This document shows positions 21,001-34,030 of a stretch of 64,000 bases of DNA, in pieces. Made by a program: the position numbers and the translations under genes. Origin of the DNA: Monocercomonoides exilis. Taxonomy: Eukaryota; Preaxostyla; Oxymonadida; Polymastigidae. How positions within the stretch are numbered: the stretch's first letter is position 1; each line of letters begins with the position of its first letter. Below the pieces are notes generated by a model. It saw only the letters and a program-made list of their open reading frames with translations. It had not been told where the DNA came from and did not search any database. The stretch spans positions 808,001 through 872,000 of the forward strand of contig LSRY02000024.1 in NCBI GenBank assembly GCA_001643675.2. Direction: 5' to 3'.

Positions 21001-24000
21001 AGCGGACAGAAGAGCAGCAGCGGCAGATGAGTGCGGAGATGTCGCTGCAGCTGAACCTGCGGCGGGCTGAAGGGAACGCGGCGAAGGCGCGTGGCTGGCT
21101 GAGCATGGCGTGCACAGTGCTGCTGAGAGACAGGCCTGACGTGAGGAAGCTGGTGATGGCAATGGACCACGCCGCAGACGAGGTGTATGCGTCGCATGTG
21201 CAGTTTGCCTCGTTGTTGCACAGATATCCGAACAATGTGGATATTCTGGTGTCTTATGGACGCTTTCTGTATGAAGTGGCGGGGGCTGACGACGATGCAG
21301 AGATGCTGATGAAGAGGGCAGCGCAGATTAAACAGAGGGAGGCGAACAAGGAGAAGAGCGTGGCTGACAGAGCAAAGGCAAAAGTGGGTGCTGAGCAGTC
21401 AGACAACGAGAGAGAGAATAGAGGAGATGACGCGTTAGCTACGGATTCATCGACTGGCAGAGGAAGAGGAAGAGGAGAAGGAAGAGGAAGGGGAGAGAGA
21501 GAGGAAAGAGGAATGAGAAGAAGCAGCAGTTGCTTCAGCGAAGAGGAGCAGAGGAGGTTTTCTGTGTCTTCGAATGAAGGACTGTCTCGAGATAGTTCCT
21601 CTTTCTCTCGACAGGACCTGTCAGATGTCCATCGGAGTTCGCACAGCCAGCTGCAGAAGAGTGAGAAAGCGAGTGAGTGGCAGAAGGGAAGTCTGCACAA
21701 CAGCAGAAGAAGCAGCAGCATCGATCAGAAGAGGAGCATAAGACCATCTTCAAAGCAAATGGCGATGAAAGGAAACAGAATGGGCAAACAGCAGCAACAA
21801 CAACAACAACAACAAGCGATGAGGCAGAGGATGCAGCGGAAGCAGAAGCAGAAGCGGATGAAAAGGCAAAAAGAGCATCACAGGAGAAGGAGGAGGAGGA
21901 AGCTGCAGCAGCGTGTGAAGCAGCAGAGCAGGACGTTTCCTGTGTTTCTGGGGACGCTTGTGGTCTGCCTGGTGTTTGTGCTGTGTGCAACCGTCGTCTC
22001 CTTCTGCATTGCACAGAGCACTTTCGCCTTCTGCCGCGTAGCTGCAGATGCTGTGAAGCAGACCACGCAGCTGTCAGCAGCGCTTTTGGAGTGTGAATTG
22101 TATGCGAGGATGACTGAGATACAGAGGAACAGCTCAAGCAGAAGGGTAGATGTTCCTGGCTTGTTTCCGACAGTTAACGGAAATGAACACATTGAAGCGA
22201 TGACTCAGTTGAATTTACAGAGAGATTTGCAAAAAGATGCTTATTCTTCAAAAGAATTGGTTTATCTTCAAAATTGTGATGACAACTCATTCCCCTCCCT
22301 GAACCGCTCAATGCATCTTCTGCGATCAGCCTGCCTTCTCTCGTCTTCTCATCTGTCATCTTTGTATTCCTCCATTCCTCAGGAGAGCATCTACGCCTCT
22401 GTCGAAGCCAGCACAATTCCTGTTCTCTTGGCGTCGTCAAAGATGCATGTGGCGTGTGAGTGGTGGGAGCAGAAGATGAGTGTGATCTCACTCACCAACA
22501 CCGCCGTGTCCAACGCCTTCCGCATCTGGAAGCACCCCAATGAAGATGTCTCCATCTTCGAGAGCGGAGTCTTCTTCCTCGGCGCAAACACCGTCATCCC
22601 GTCGATGGAGGCGCTGAAGAAGAACTATTATGCGTATGTAGAGGCAGCCACACAGCGTGCTGACACCATCTTCTGGATGAACTGCTTTTTGGGCTTCTTC
22701 ATCATCGCTGGGGCGCTTGTGCTGCACATTGTGCAATACACCATCTCCATCCGGTCGGTCAAAGCAGACCGGGCGAAGATCTTTCTGAAGATTATGACAG
22801 TACCGAAGGAGAAGATAAGGGCGCTGAAGCGGAAGTTGGAGGAAGGCGCTGAAGAGCGAGGAGAGGAGGAGAAGCTGAAGGAGTTTGAGAACGAGGAGGA
22901 GCAGAGGAGAATACAGAAGCAGCAGCAGAAGGAGAAGGAGACGTCGGGTGGGAATAAAACAGAAGGGCTGAGTGGACTGATTGGAGAGCAAAACACACAA
23001 ACAAAGCAACATTCTGAGAGAATGCAGGGATTTGAGAAGAACTCTCAGAAGATGCAATCATTCCCGTTTTCGGCTTCCTCTTCCACATCCGCTTCTTCTT
23101 CTTCTTCCTCTCTGTCATCATTTCCTCCTCCTCCTCCTCCTCCTCCTCCTCCTCCTTCTTCTTCTTCTTCTTCTTCTTCTTCTTCTTCTTCTTCTTCTTC
23201 TTCTTCTTTTGCATCAGGGTTTTATTCGAACAACCGAAACAACAACAATTTCCAAGCTATGCCTTCTTTCCAGTCAAATATAAATCAAACGAATAGCACA
23301 CCTTTTCCTCCAGGCACTTCTTCACAGTCTTCTTCAATTTCTCATTTTCCTAGCACTTCTTCTGTTTCCTCTTCCTCTTCTTCATCCTCATCTTCATCAT
23401 CCTCCTCCTCTTCCACTTCTCCTTCTACAACTTCTCCTTCTTCTTCAATGCTCACCTCCTTCAAATCTGCCTATCAGCCAGGCGTCTCCAATGAAATGTC
23501 GCGTCTGTCGCTGATACCAGAGACACCCACAACTGAGCTGAACTTCTCATTCTTTGGGATTTCACCTCATCACACCCCAAAACTGGATGGCGCATCGAAT
23601 TGGCAGACAACAACGTCCATTGCACAGCAGAATCCAACGACTCCTTCTTCCTCTTCTTCCTCCTCCTCTTCTTCCACAGCATCTTCCACCACTTCCTCTT
23701 CTGCCTCGTTTGGAAGCCCCAGCCCGATCACCCATCTGAATGCCAATGCGCCTCAGGGTATGCCTGTATGTACGCTTTCACCTGAGTCATCATTCGGTAC
23801 AAGTGTGATATCTCCTTCTTCTCCCTCTGCCTCTCCAAGCCCGCCATCAAGCTCAAATTCCACATCAACTCTGCCTTCAAAGTCATCTTCTTCTGTTGTG
23901 TCTTCGTCTTCAATCGCCAACTCGTCTTCGGCTGCCCTCAGAACAAAAATGTCCTCTTCATCGTCACAACACTCGCTGCACATGCTGTCTGCAGGAGAAG

Positions 24001-25280
24001 TGAAGCAGGAGCAAAAAAACAACAACATAGCACAGTTTGCAGTGATGACTCGAAACTTCTATTCGAAAGAGGCTCCTGTGTGTTCACCAGCCTCTCTGAA
24101 CTCGTCAGCATCGCAGTCGTCTTTCCACTCGTATTCACACAGAGCATCTGCCTCGTCGATTGGGCAGATGCAAAGCAGACACAACTCGCAGATCTCAAAT
24201 GAGCAGCAGATGGCATACAGAAAGGGGAAGGGAACACGAAAAGAGCAGGAGAAAGAACAAGAACAAGAGGTAGGTGGGGGTGTGTTTGATGAGGAGCATG
24301 GGGCTGATGATGCAGAGGAGCAGAAGAGGGAGCGGGAGACGCGGCAGGCGTATGCAGAAGAAGCGATGGGGAAAGTAGGGACGCTGATTCCGCGCTCAAT
24401 GTATGTACAGATTGTGGTGGCGCTGATGTGCATCGTGTCATTCTCAGCGATATACTACTTTATCGGGGCATACACCCTGTGGAACATCACCACCGCAAAC
24501 CATGCAGTCTTCTTGTCCACTCACCGCGCGCAGATTCTGGAGATGTTTGTGTTGTGTGCAGTGAACATTGTCTATGCTCCAACTCTGACTCTTCCGTCTA
24601 TTGCGTTTGTTGTGTCAGATGCAACAAATCCAGCATGGGCAGACTTATCGCACATGTCAGGGAATTCGACACTTGTCCTCTCGCAGATGCGAAAGCTGCT
24701 TCCGTTTGTGTGTGTGCTGAACCGGAAAGTGAACGAAGGTGCCGATGCGGGGGATCCGTTGTATCTGACAGGAGATGAGCTGATTGATGCTGTGTCCACA
24801 AGACGGACGGTGAAAGCGAACACAGTTCTGCACACGCTTCTGATGCAGACGACGCAGTGCATCCCTCTTGTGGAAGGAGACTGCGACGATCCGGAGCGCA
24901 TCTACGGGTTGAATGGGTCATTTGCAGGGCTGGCGGGGCTGATGGAGGAGTTCATTGCATCAGCAGTGACATTGACACAGGTGGAGAACCCCACGCAGAT
25001 AACAGCAACACACAGATCGTTCCAGTTTGTGGTGTCTGCGATGACGCATGATCTGCGTGCTGCCATTGACAGCTTCACGGACATTGTGTCAGAGGACGGG
25101 CGGAAGGAGCTTCAGCTGTACTCAACTTTGCAGATTGTGTTTTTTGTGTTCTCTTTGACAACCACGCTGGGATCGTTTTTCTGCTGCCTCTTCCCAACAC
25201 ACAAGGCTCTTGTGGGACTGGCTAAGAAAACGTCACAGATCAACCAGTATGCTCCCCTGATGAGAGGGGAAGGAGAGTGA
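18081..25280 (+). CDS. TmcB-like polytopic membrane protein
   Basis: Three exons in consistent phase: 18081-18273, 18350-18464, 18530-25280 (introns 76 and 65 nt, both starting GTTTGC), giving 2352 residues. The N-terminus holds about eight hydrophobic helices spread over exons 1-3. A long Ser-rich cytoplasmic stretch follows, then a helical region (residues about 800-1000: AEKYLGDSTSYWLFTAFVY, later YPNNVDILVSYGRFLYEVA) typical of the TmcB/TmcC family of protists. Four more hydrophobic helices follow near 21938, 22672, 24390 and 25120, separated by poly-Ser, poly-Pro (23126-23155) and poly-Gln stretches. Relatives in other protists often end in a nucleotide cyclase; none is visible here. Residues 20701-21300 are distinctly more GC-rich than the flanks, as expected for the conserved core. 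The family is named after a Dictyostelium macrocyst gene; its molecular role is unclear. Confidence 0.75.
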
Positions 25281-26440
25281 AGGGAATGAGAAAGAATGGA
25301 AAATGACAATATTTGTGAATTGGAATATGTCAATCAAATGAAATGAGCGATATTAAATATGAGTTTCATTTTTTTGTCTATGTTCATTTTATAAGAATTT
25401 GAGCTGGGGAAGGGAGAAGGGGGTCTGCAAATGGATGGTAAAAAGCATCAAAGTGGAAGCGAATAATTTGTTACGATTACTGCATTATCTCATGTGTTCC
25501 ATTCGTCTTTACATCTGTATTTTATTGAATTAATGAATTCTTGTTGGAAAATTGTCTTTCATTCTGTAAAAATTAATAGAGAAGAAACCTTTTCATCTCA
25601 ATGACACGAATTAGTGTATATGTTTGAATTGAATAAAATTGAAGGACGTTGAAGTCTTCAGTTTTATTCATGCATTTATTTATAAATTTGATTTTGTGGC
25701 TAAGTTAAAATCATAAACATTTTTTTAATCTTTATTTTCATATTTAATTAATTATATTTAGATTGTTCATGTATATTTCTATTTTGACTTTTAAAGATAA
25801 ATACTTCAATTTATCACGGGGTTATCATGAAGCCTTTTCTATTTATTATATTTAGCTGATAATTCTTAATTGATTGATTTCGTTCTTTTTGAAAATTATT
25901 TTTTTTTTTATCATTTTTATCGAAAAAAAAACATATTCTTCATTTAATTAAGATTTTTTTGGATTTAAAATAACACTAGCAAAAAAGTCCTATATCGAAG
26001 TTTAATTTTTGAATGAAAAATATTAATTTATTTAATAACACACTCAATTTTTTTCAGAATTATCATATTTTTTGATTGAATAATTTTTGAAGAACAATTA
26101 TGAATTAATAATCCGAACATAACTGATAAGAATAATGAATGGGAAAAAAAAACCAACTTTTTTCACAATCATGAACAAAAAATTCAATTAGTTATCCTTC
26201 CATTCTTTCTTCTGCATTTTCTCCATCAGAAATCTTTTCGCTTTAAGCATTCTTATCGACTGGAGCTGAAAATTTGTCAATATCTTCAATTGATGTGGAA
26301 TTATTTCAGAATTTTCTTCATCTTCCATCATTTCACTCTCATTTTCATTAACATAAACGATATATTTCTCAATAATCAAAAAAGAAACTAACTCTGTTTT
26401 TTCATCATTCAAAAAGAAATGTATTCTCAATTATTCATTT
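25281..26440. other. Intergenic, very AT-rich, no gene seen
   Basis: Contains A/T tracts only. A minus-strand ORF at 26188-26430 (80 residues, Glu/Lys/Met-rich) lies beside the transposase relic; I could not connect it to that relic or to any family. Confidence 0.45.
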
Positions 26441-26449
26441 CCCATATAC

Positions 26450-26880
26450 CTTGTCTTGAAAATACAGATCTCAGATGTGAACACTTTCCTTCTTCTGTAT
26501 TTGTTCATCCCTGTGTATCTGTATCCACAAAATTCTTTGAATGATTAACTGTTTGATGAATGCAACCTTGATCCTTCAAGATACTAAATGCACACCATTC
26601 ATTGCTCATTATTGTTGTTCCTTGATGAATATGAGATTTGATAAGAGGAACAAGTGTTTCGGCGCTTCTGTCAGGAACGAAAAAACAATTCTTTTTTCTT
26701 TCTTTCTTTTTTTTTTTTTTAATTTTCAAATCTTCTTTTCTTTCAATTTTTCGAAATATCCACATTTGCTTTAAACTTCAATGTCTGTTATATTTTTTTC
26801 TTCACAACCATTTGTCGAATTCAACAGTTTTTTCAACACCTCCAATTATGAAGAGATTGCGTTAGGTTCTATTCATCCAT
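26450..26880 (-). pseudogene. Merlin / IS1595-like DDE transposase relic
   Basis: On the minus strand, conserved blocks of the ISXO2-like (IS1595/Merlin) transposase domain survive in order. A first block resembles the family's GG..K.VE.D motif (IGGVEKTVEFDKW, near 26840) with a KKYNR stretch after it. A second, open from 26684 to 26505, reads VPDRSAETLVPLIKSHI, then NEWCAF, then NHSKNFVDTDT. The frame is broken by stops between the blocks and after the second. The Asp of the usual DEW motif is replaced by Asn (SNEW), removing a catalytic acidic residue. No terminal inverted repeats were identified. Clearly inactive. Confidence 0.65.
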
Positions 26881-27098
26881 TTAATGAAAAATATACCATT
26901 TCCAATATCCAACAATTTTTTTATGAACTTCTTTCGAAGAACATGTGTGAATTAACATTCGACTTTATCATTGTGAAAAAATGATTTATGAGAATTCATC
27001 GAAACATATTCATTTTATCGCCACACTTGTATTTTTGTGAATTGTCTTTTTTTTTCAAAAAAACAATTCGAAAACAGTTAATTTATAATTTGTAATTG

Positions 27099-27754
27099 TT
27101 CAACTTGTTATTCAAAATTTATCAAATTGAAAAATGAAAAAATGGGCACATTTTTTGACACAAATTGATTACTGATTGATTGCCGGAAAGCGATCACAAT
27201 ATTGTTTGTTTGAGTTATTCATAAGATGGATAAGAATTTGAATATATTATTCATGTGTTATTATTTTTGAAAAGTCGCGAATTTTTCATTGTCATGTTTA
27301 TTGAAATATGTCTAAATTTTTTTGAAAAGTTCCATTTGCCGAATTTTCAAAAAAAAAAAAAACATATTTTCATCATATTTCTGTTTCCACGTCAAAAACA
27401 TCACTTAACTGGATATCAAAACACAAACAATGTTATAATTTTCATTAAAGTGTTGTTTTAAAAATGAAAACAGAAATATGATGAAAATATGTTTTTTTTT
27501 TTTTGAAAATTCGGCAAATGGAACTTTTCAAAAAAATTTAGACATATTTCAATAAACATGACAATGAAAAATTCGCGACTTTTCAAAAATAATAACACAT
27601 GAATAATATGTTCAAATTCTTATCCATCTTATGAATAACTCAAACAAACAATATTGTGATCGCTTTCCGGCAATCAATCAGTAATCAATTTGTGTCAAAA
27701 AATGTGCCCATTTTTTCATTTTTCAATTTGATAAATTTTGAATAACAAGTTGAA
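27099..27754. repeat. Long inverted repeat, about 288-bp arms, 81-bp loop
   Basis: 27099-27386 and 27468-27754 are near-perfect reverse complements, differing mainly in the length of an A/T run and a few bases. The transcript of either strand would form a hairpin close to 290 bp. No coding potential is recognised. It could be a foldback transposon, a MITE-like element, or a hairpin RNA source. Confidence 0.85.
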
Positions 27755-28044
27755 TGAATTTTTATTTATTAATTTTTAAATATGAATTCAAAAATATGAA
27801 AGCCTTCTCATTTTTGAGATTTTCCATTTCAAAAAAAAATTCCATTTGGACAACAAATTGGATGGAGGAAATCTTGAAAAGAGATTTATAATTTTCTTGT
27901 AATATATGAACAAAAAGTTTTTTTTTAAGTAAACAAAACCTTCATTTTCAAAAAAAGAAAAAATCACATCACTTATAATATTCAAAATTCATCAAAAATA
28001 CCATTAATTGCTTTCTTTTTAAACCAAAAAGAAGCTTGTTAAGC

Positions 28045-31000
28045 ATGGAAGATCCAGTAAAGACTAAGACCTTACTTGATGTATGTGGAAACACATTTTG
28101 TTTTTTATATTAACCATATAATTTTTTGTTTGCATTTTAAGTTAAAAACTGTTGTGTCAGATCCATCTCTCATTTCTTTCACAACAACCTCTCTTCAATC
28201 AGAAACAGCATTGACATGCCAAACACTCATTGGAGCAGACAAATATGTTATACGTTTGAATCCTCGTAATCCATCACAAAGAGATCAGCACAAAATGGGA
28301 GCAGACCTTGTTGCACCTCATCCCAAATCCAATATTCTTGCACTTAAAGGAGGGCCATCGATTCAAGTGTATAACTTCGATATCGGTTCACGCTTGAAAT
28401 CATTTAAAATGACAGAAAATGTTGTTTACATGAAATGGCTTGACATTTCAACATTGGCTCTTGTCACCACAAACGGTGTTTACCATTGCACAATGGATGC
28501 AGAAAGCATCCCAGAACTTGTTTTCCAGCGCTTACCGCAACTTGAAGGATACAATATCATCAATTATAGAGCAGATGCAAACAAGAACTGGCTTATGCTC
28601 CAGGGATCAATGGTTGATCCTACAACACAACGTCTTATTGGAGCGATTCAAGTTTATAATGTGTCCAAAAAGAAGTCTCAATTTTTACCAGGGAATGCCG
28701 GAATGTTTATTCAAGGGCAACTTATGGGAAAGCAAGTTCAGTCAAATCTTATGGTCATGGCAGTAAACAACAAACTTTTAATAAATGAATTGGACGTTGA
28801 TGCACCAGCAAAAATGATGCAAGATATTCGCTTTTTGGATGATAAGGATGTCCCCATTGCAATGGAATACAGCACTCGCTTTGGATTGATTTTCGTAATT
28901 TCCGCTATGGGATTGCTCTCTGCTTATGACATTGGAGATGCAGCTCTTGTTTTGATGTCAAAAGTTTCGCCTTCGCTTATCTTTTCAACAATCTCTGAAG
29001 AAACAGAGAACGGCGTGATTGGAATAAACCAACAAGGACAAGTTCTATCAATCACAGTCAATCCAAATACTTTGGTACCTTTCATCACTCAAAAGTTGAA
29101 GAACGTTCCTTTAGCTGTACGTATTGCAAGCAGAGCAAACCTGACTGGAACCGAAGAGCTGTTCACCGAACAATTTGAAGCTGCATTTGCTGCACAGAAC
29201 TATCAGGAGGCTGCTCGTGTTGTTGCCTCGTCTCCTGGTGGTGCATTGAGAACTGCCCAGACCATCCAACGCTTCAAAGCAGCTGCTCCTATCCCAGGAC
29301 AGGCATTGCCCATCATGCAGTACTTGGCATTATTGCTGGACAAAGGAAAGTTGAACGAACGTGAATCACTTGAGCTGTTGATTCCCGTTATGCAACAAGG
29401 ACACAAAGAGATGGTTCAAAAATGGATGCAGGAAGGGAAAATCTCTGCTTCTGAAGAACTTGGCAACTTCTTGCGTCAATACGACATTCAGTTGGCTCTT
29501 ATTATTTATTTGCAATCCAAATCACATGAAAAAGTAGCTCAAATCTATTGCGAGTTGGGAGAATACGAGAATGTGATCAAATACTGCAAGAGCAACAATT
29601 ATAAAGCGCCGTACACTGAGCTTCTTAGAGGTGTTTGCCAGATTAACCCTGCTGGTTCCGAGCAATTCTGCAAGCTTTTGTATGACAACGCTCCCGAAGG
29701 ACCTCTCATCGACATTGGCGAAGCGATGGAAATTCTGTTCCAGTTTGATTTGATCAAAGAACTGACTGGCGTGATGGTTGGCGTTCTCGCAAAGAACGAG
29801 CCAACTCAAGCGAAATTGCAGACACGCTATCTCGAAATTCTGCTGCTGAAGCGACCGGATGTTGCAAATGCACTTTTCGAGAAAAGACTGTTTACTGAAT
29901 ATGATCAAGCATATATTGCACATTGCTGCGAAAAAGCAGGTCTCTATAACAGAGCATTGGAACATTATGATGCTTTGCCTGATATCTTGAGATGCATTGT
30001 CTTCACTAACAAGATGACGATGGAGTTTGTTACAAGCTACATTCATGATGTGAGCGAGCAGCGTGATGTTGCTATTGGTACAGCGTGTTTGAAACAACTG
30101 ACAAAGAACAAGGCCAACCTGCCCTTGTGTGTGGAAGTGTGCAAGAAGTGCACAGGCGTCATTGATCCAAAAGAAATGATTACTATTTTGGAGCAAGGAG
30201 GAATGGTTGAAGCTGTGTATCTGTATCTTCAGGGAGTCGCTGCAACTATTGAAGATAAGGAGCTTGTTTTCCGCTTCATTCAATCTGCTGTGAAGACCGG
30301 ACAGATCAAAGACGTGGAGCGCGTTGTCAGAGAAAGCAAGTGGTACGATCCAAAGGAAGTGAAAGATTTGCTGAAGGAATCAAAGATTGAACCAACAGCG
30401 CTGATGATTGTGTGCGACAGATATGGATATGTGGACGAATTGGTGAAGTATCTGTATCATAACAACCTTCACAAGGCCATTGAAAGGTATGTGACAGGAT
30501 TCAACGCTAAAGCTACACCTGTTGTTGTTGGAACATTGTTGGATGTCGAAGCAAACGAAGAATTCATTAACTCACTTTTGGGATTGGTGAAAAACGAATG
30601 CCCGATCGACCAACTTGTCGAAGAATGCGAACGTCGCAACAGACTCCGCATTCTACAGCCATTCCTCGAGGCGCGTGTATCTGAGGACGGAAACACAGAC
30701 CCTGCTTGCCATTCTGCATTGGCCAAAATCTATGTGGAGACAAACACAAATGCTGACCAATTCCTGACTGACAATCAGTTCTACGATTCCCTCGTTGTTG
30801 GTAAGTTCTGCGAGAAACGCGATCCACGTCGTGCTGTTATTTGCTATCGCCGCGGCAAATGTGACCAGGAGATGATCCAACTGACGAACAACAATTCTCT
30901 TTTCAAAGAACAAGCCAAATATCTCGTTGAACGAAGGGACAAAGACTTGTGGGCCCAAGTTTTGAATGAAGAGAACCCGAACAGAAGAGCAGTCATTGAC

Positions 31001-33476
31001 CAGGTTACATCATCAGCACTTCCAGCTTGCAAAAACCCGAATGAAGTGTCTGATACAGTGAAAGCATTTGTTAGCGCTAATCTTCCCAATGAACTGATTG
31101 AGCTGTTGGAAGTCATCATGTTGAGAAAGAGCGACTTCTCATCAAACAGAAACTTGCAAAACTTGCTTCTTATTACTGCTATTAAGGTTTGATTGGAGAA
31201 ATCCAAAAAATTTTGAAGAAAAAAAATTTATTTCAAACATGATTTTGATGAGTAATGATGAGTGCTGTATAACAGCCATATTCATCCGTGTTTTTGACGA
31301 ACCAATGTTTGAATGATATCAAACTTTTTTCTGAATACTCACTCATACTGTATAAAATTTTTTGATATAACTTTTTATCGTTTATTATTGAATGACAAAT
31401 TTTATTTTTTTATCCAATTTTATTTTTAATGATAAAATTTTTATTGTAAAGGCTGGTAGCAATCGCGTTAAAGAGTACATCCAAAGATTGGACAACTATG
31501 ATGGAATCGAAGTTGCCAAGTTTGCTCTTTCATCTGGATTGAATGAAGAGGCATTTGAAATGTACAAAAAGTTTGATCATCACAAAGAAGCCATCGGAGT
31601 TCTTTTGGATCAAATTGACGATGTTGAGAGAGCGTATGATTATGCTGTTGCTGTTAACACAAAAGAGTGCTGGTCGCTTGTGGCAAAGGGACAATTGGAC
31701 AGAGGAATGGTCGAGAAATCGATCGACTCCTATCTCCGCGCAGAAGACCCGAACAACTACCACGAAGTCATCAGCGCTGCAAGAGACAGCAATCTGTATG
31801 GTGCTCTGGTGAAGTACCTGAAAATGGCAAGAGTGTTGAAGGAGCAACTGATTGATAGCGAATTGGTGTATGCATATGCTAAGATCGATGCCCTTGCAGA
31901 GATTGAGGAGTTTATTTCTCAGTCGAACCAGGCAGATCTCGATGGAATTGGAGAAAGATGCTTCGATGAACAAATGTACAATGCTGCTCGCATTCTTTTC
32001 AATCATATTGGAAATTATGCTCGCTTGGCGTCAACCCTTGTATGCCTTGGCCAGTACCAGGGAGCTGTGGATGCAGCAAGAAAAGCTCAATCAATCAGAA
32101 CTTGGAAAGAAGTGTGCTTTGCATGTGTTGATGCACATCAGTTCCGTCTTGCACAGATGTGTGGTGTCAACATTGTTGTTCAGGCTGATGAGCTGGAAGA
32201 ATTGGTTCAATACTACACAGACAGAGGCAGGTTCGAAGAAGTTATTTCATTGCTGGAATATGCAATGAGATTAGAAAGAACACATATGGGAATGTTCACA
32301 GAATTGGGTATTTTGTACTCTCGCTTCAAGCCTGAGAAGCTTATGGAACATATTAAATTGTTCCACTCAAAGATCAACATTGCCAAAATGCTTACAGTCT
32401 GCGAACAGAATCTGCAATGGTCCGAGTTGTGCGTGTTGTACTGCCATTACGACGAGTATGACTCAGCTGCCACAAAGATGATGGAGCATATCGATGCTTG
32501 GAATCATGCACAATTCAAAGATATCATCCAGAAGGTTACCAACATGGAGATCTTCTATCGTGCAATCGATGTGTATCTTAAACAGCACCCAACATTGCTG
32601 TGCGACCTTCTTTCTGTAATGGCTCCTCGCATTGACAACACACGTGTTGTTTCTCAACTTCGCCGTTCTGGAATGCTTGCACTCATCAAGCCATATCTTT
32701 TGTTTGTTCAGTCATCAACAAAACCAGAGATTCCAGAAGTTAACGAGGCTGTGAACGATCTCTATTTGGAGGAAGAAGATGTGGATTCTCTGCGTGCTTC
32801 AATCGAGAACTACCCAACATTCGATCAACTTGGTCTTTCAAGAAGACTCGAAGCTCATCCTCTTCTGAGAATGCGCCGTCTGGCCACATGGTTGTATACC
32901 AAGAACAAGAGATTTGCACACGCTGTGGAGTTGGCCAAGAAGGATCAGATGTATCAGGATGCAATGGTTGCTACTGCAGAATCTGGAGACAAAGATGTTG
33001 CAGAAGAGCTTTTGCGCTTCTTTGCAATGGAGATTGAGGAGAAAGACAGAGCAAGCTGCTTCGCTGCGTGCTTGTACACTTGCTATGAGATTCTTCCACC
33101 TGATGTTGTTATGGAGGTTGCATGGATCGCAAATCTGAGAGATTATGCCATGCCATACTTTGTTAACTCAACCAAAGAGTATGTCAACAAAGTGAATAAT
33201 CTTTCAGCTGAATTAACCGCAATGAAGGAGCAAAAAGCGAAAGAAGCCGAAGAGGAAGCTGCTGCTAAGCCAATGGAAAATGAAGTTATTACACCAATGA
33301 TGGGAATGAGCACATCTGGAATTGCTTCAATGCCACCGCAAATGATGATGGCAACGCCTCCTCCTGGATATGTCCCCACGCCAGGTGGTTATATTCCAAC
33401 ACCGTCTCCACCTTATTATGGCCAGAATGCAATGCAACCAGGCATTCCACCAGCAAGTCCATTTTATTCAGGATAA
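28045..33476 (+). CDS. CLTC: Clathrin heavy chain
   Basis: Three exons: 28045-28080 (only 12 codons), 28142-31186 and 31452-33476, joined by introns of 61 nt (GTATGTGG to TTTTAAG) and 265 nt (GTTTGATT to TTGTAAAG). The product is 1701 residues, against about 1675 in animals. The N-terminal beta-propeller blocks are recognisable (VYHCTMDAES, IINYRADANKNW, GVIGINQQGQVLS), followed by the alpha-solenoid of the legs (EKAGLYNRALEHY, VERVVRESKWYDP, DLPNELIELLE, HMGMFTELGILYS) to the C-terminal trimerisation region. The Pro/Gly-rich tail after it is typical. Intron 2 interrupts exactly after the NLLLITAIK motif. The protein forms the triskelia that coat vesicles at the plasma membrane, endosomes and trans-Golgi-like membranes. 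Intron 2 also holds a snoRNA candidate (31249-31341). Confidence 0.97.
31249..31341 (+). ncRNA. Candidate intronic C/D-box snoRNA
   Basis: Inside clathrin intron 2, a 93-nt segment has a terminal stem TGAGTA (31249-31254) pairing with TACTCA (31336-31341). Box C is ATGATGA (31255-31261), a perfect RUGAUGA; box D is CTGA (31331-31334), placed directly inside the stem with one intervening base. Possible internal boxes are TTGA (31294-31297, D') and ATGATAT (31313-31319, C'). The host is a highly expressed gene and the intron is four times longer than most in the window, both typical of intron-encoded snoRNAs. It would guide 2'-O-methylation of rRNA or snRNA; I could not identify the target. Confidence 0.55.
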
Positions 33477-34030
33477 TGTGCGTTTCATTAAAAGCTGTTG
33501 AGTTACATTGAAGAATTCATTTTTATCAGATTTTCAAAATGAAACAAGTTAATTTTCTTTTTATACAATTATTTTTAAAAAAAGCAAATAATAATAATCT
33601 GATTTATTTTCAACCTGCCCACCTTTTTTGACTGTTAAATATTTTTTTTTTTGATTCAATAATTCATAAAAGTGATTTGGCGCCTTTTTCACAGATATGT
33701 CGAACAATGATCATAATAAACAAAAAACAAATTTAAACTGTGCCTTTGAAATGACTGCCTACACATATATTTTTGATGATGGAGTGCTGCAAGTGCCGCA
33801 TTCGAGGAATGATGCCAAATGCAGCTCATCAAACACCATCAATTAAATACCACAAACAAAAAAAAAAAAAAAATGAATGAAAAAGAAAAGAATAGAAATG
33901 CACTTGAACAATTAAACTTACAAAAAGAACAGTTTTGTTGCTGTTGGAAACTCATCATTTTTAACATTTTGAGATTTTGCTAAATTTTTGTTCACAGTCA
34001 TTATCTGAACGTTGCAATCCTTGTGCATTT
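33477..34030. other. Intergenic between convergent genes, no gene seen
   Basis: AT-rich 3' region between clathrin and the minus-strand beta-helix gene. There is a poly-A run near 33857-33872; no other structure recognised. Confidence 0.5.
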
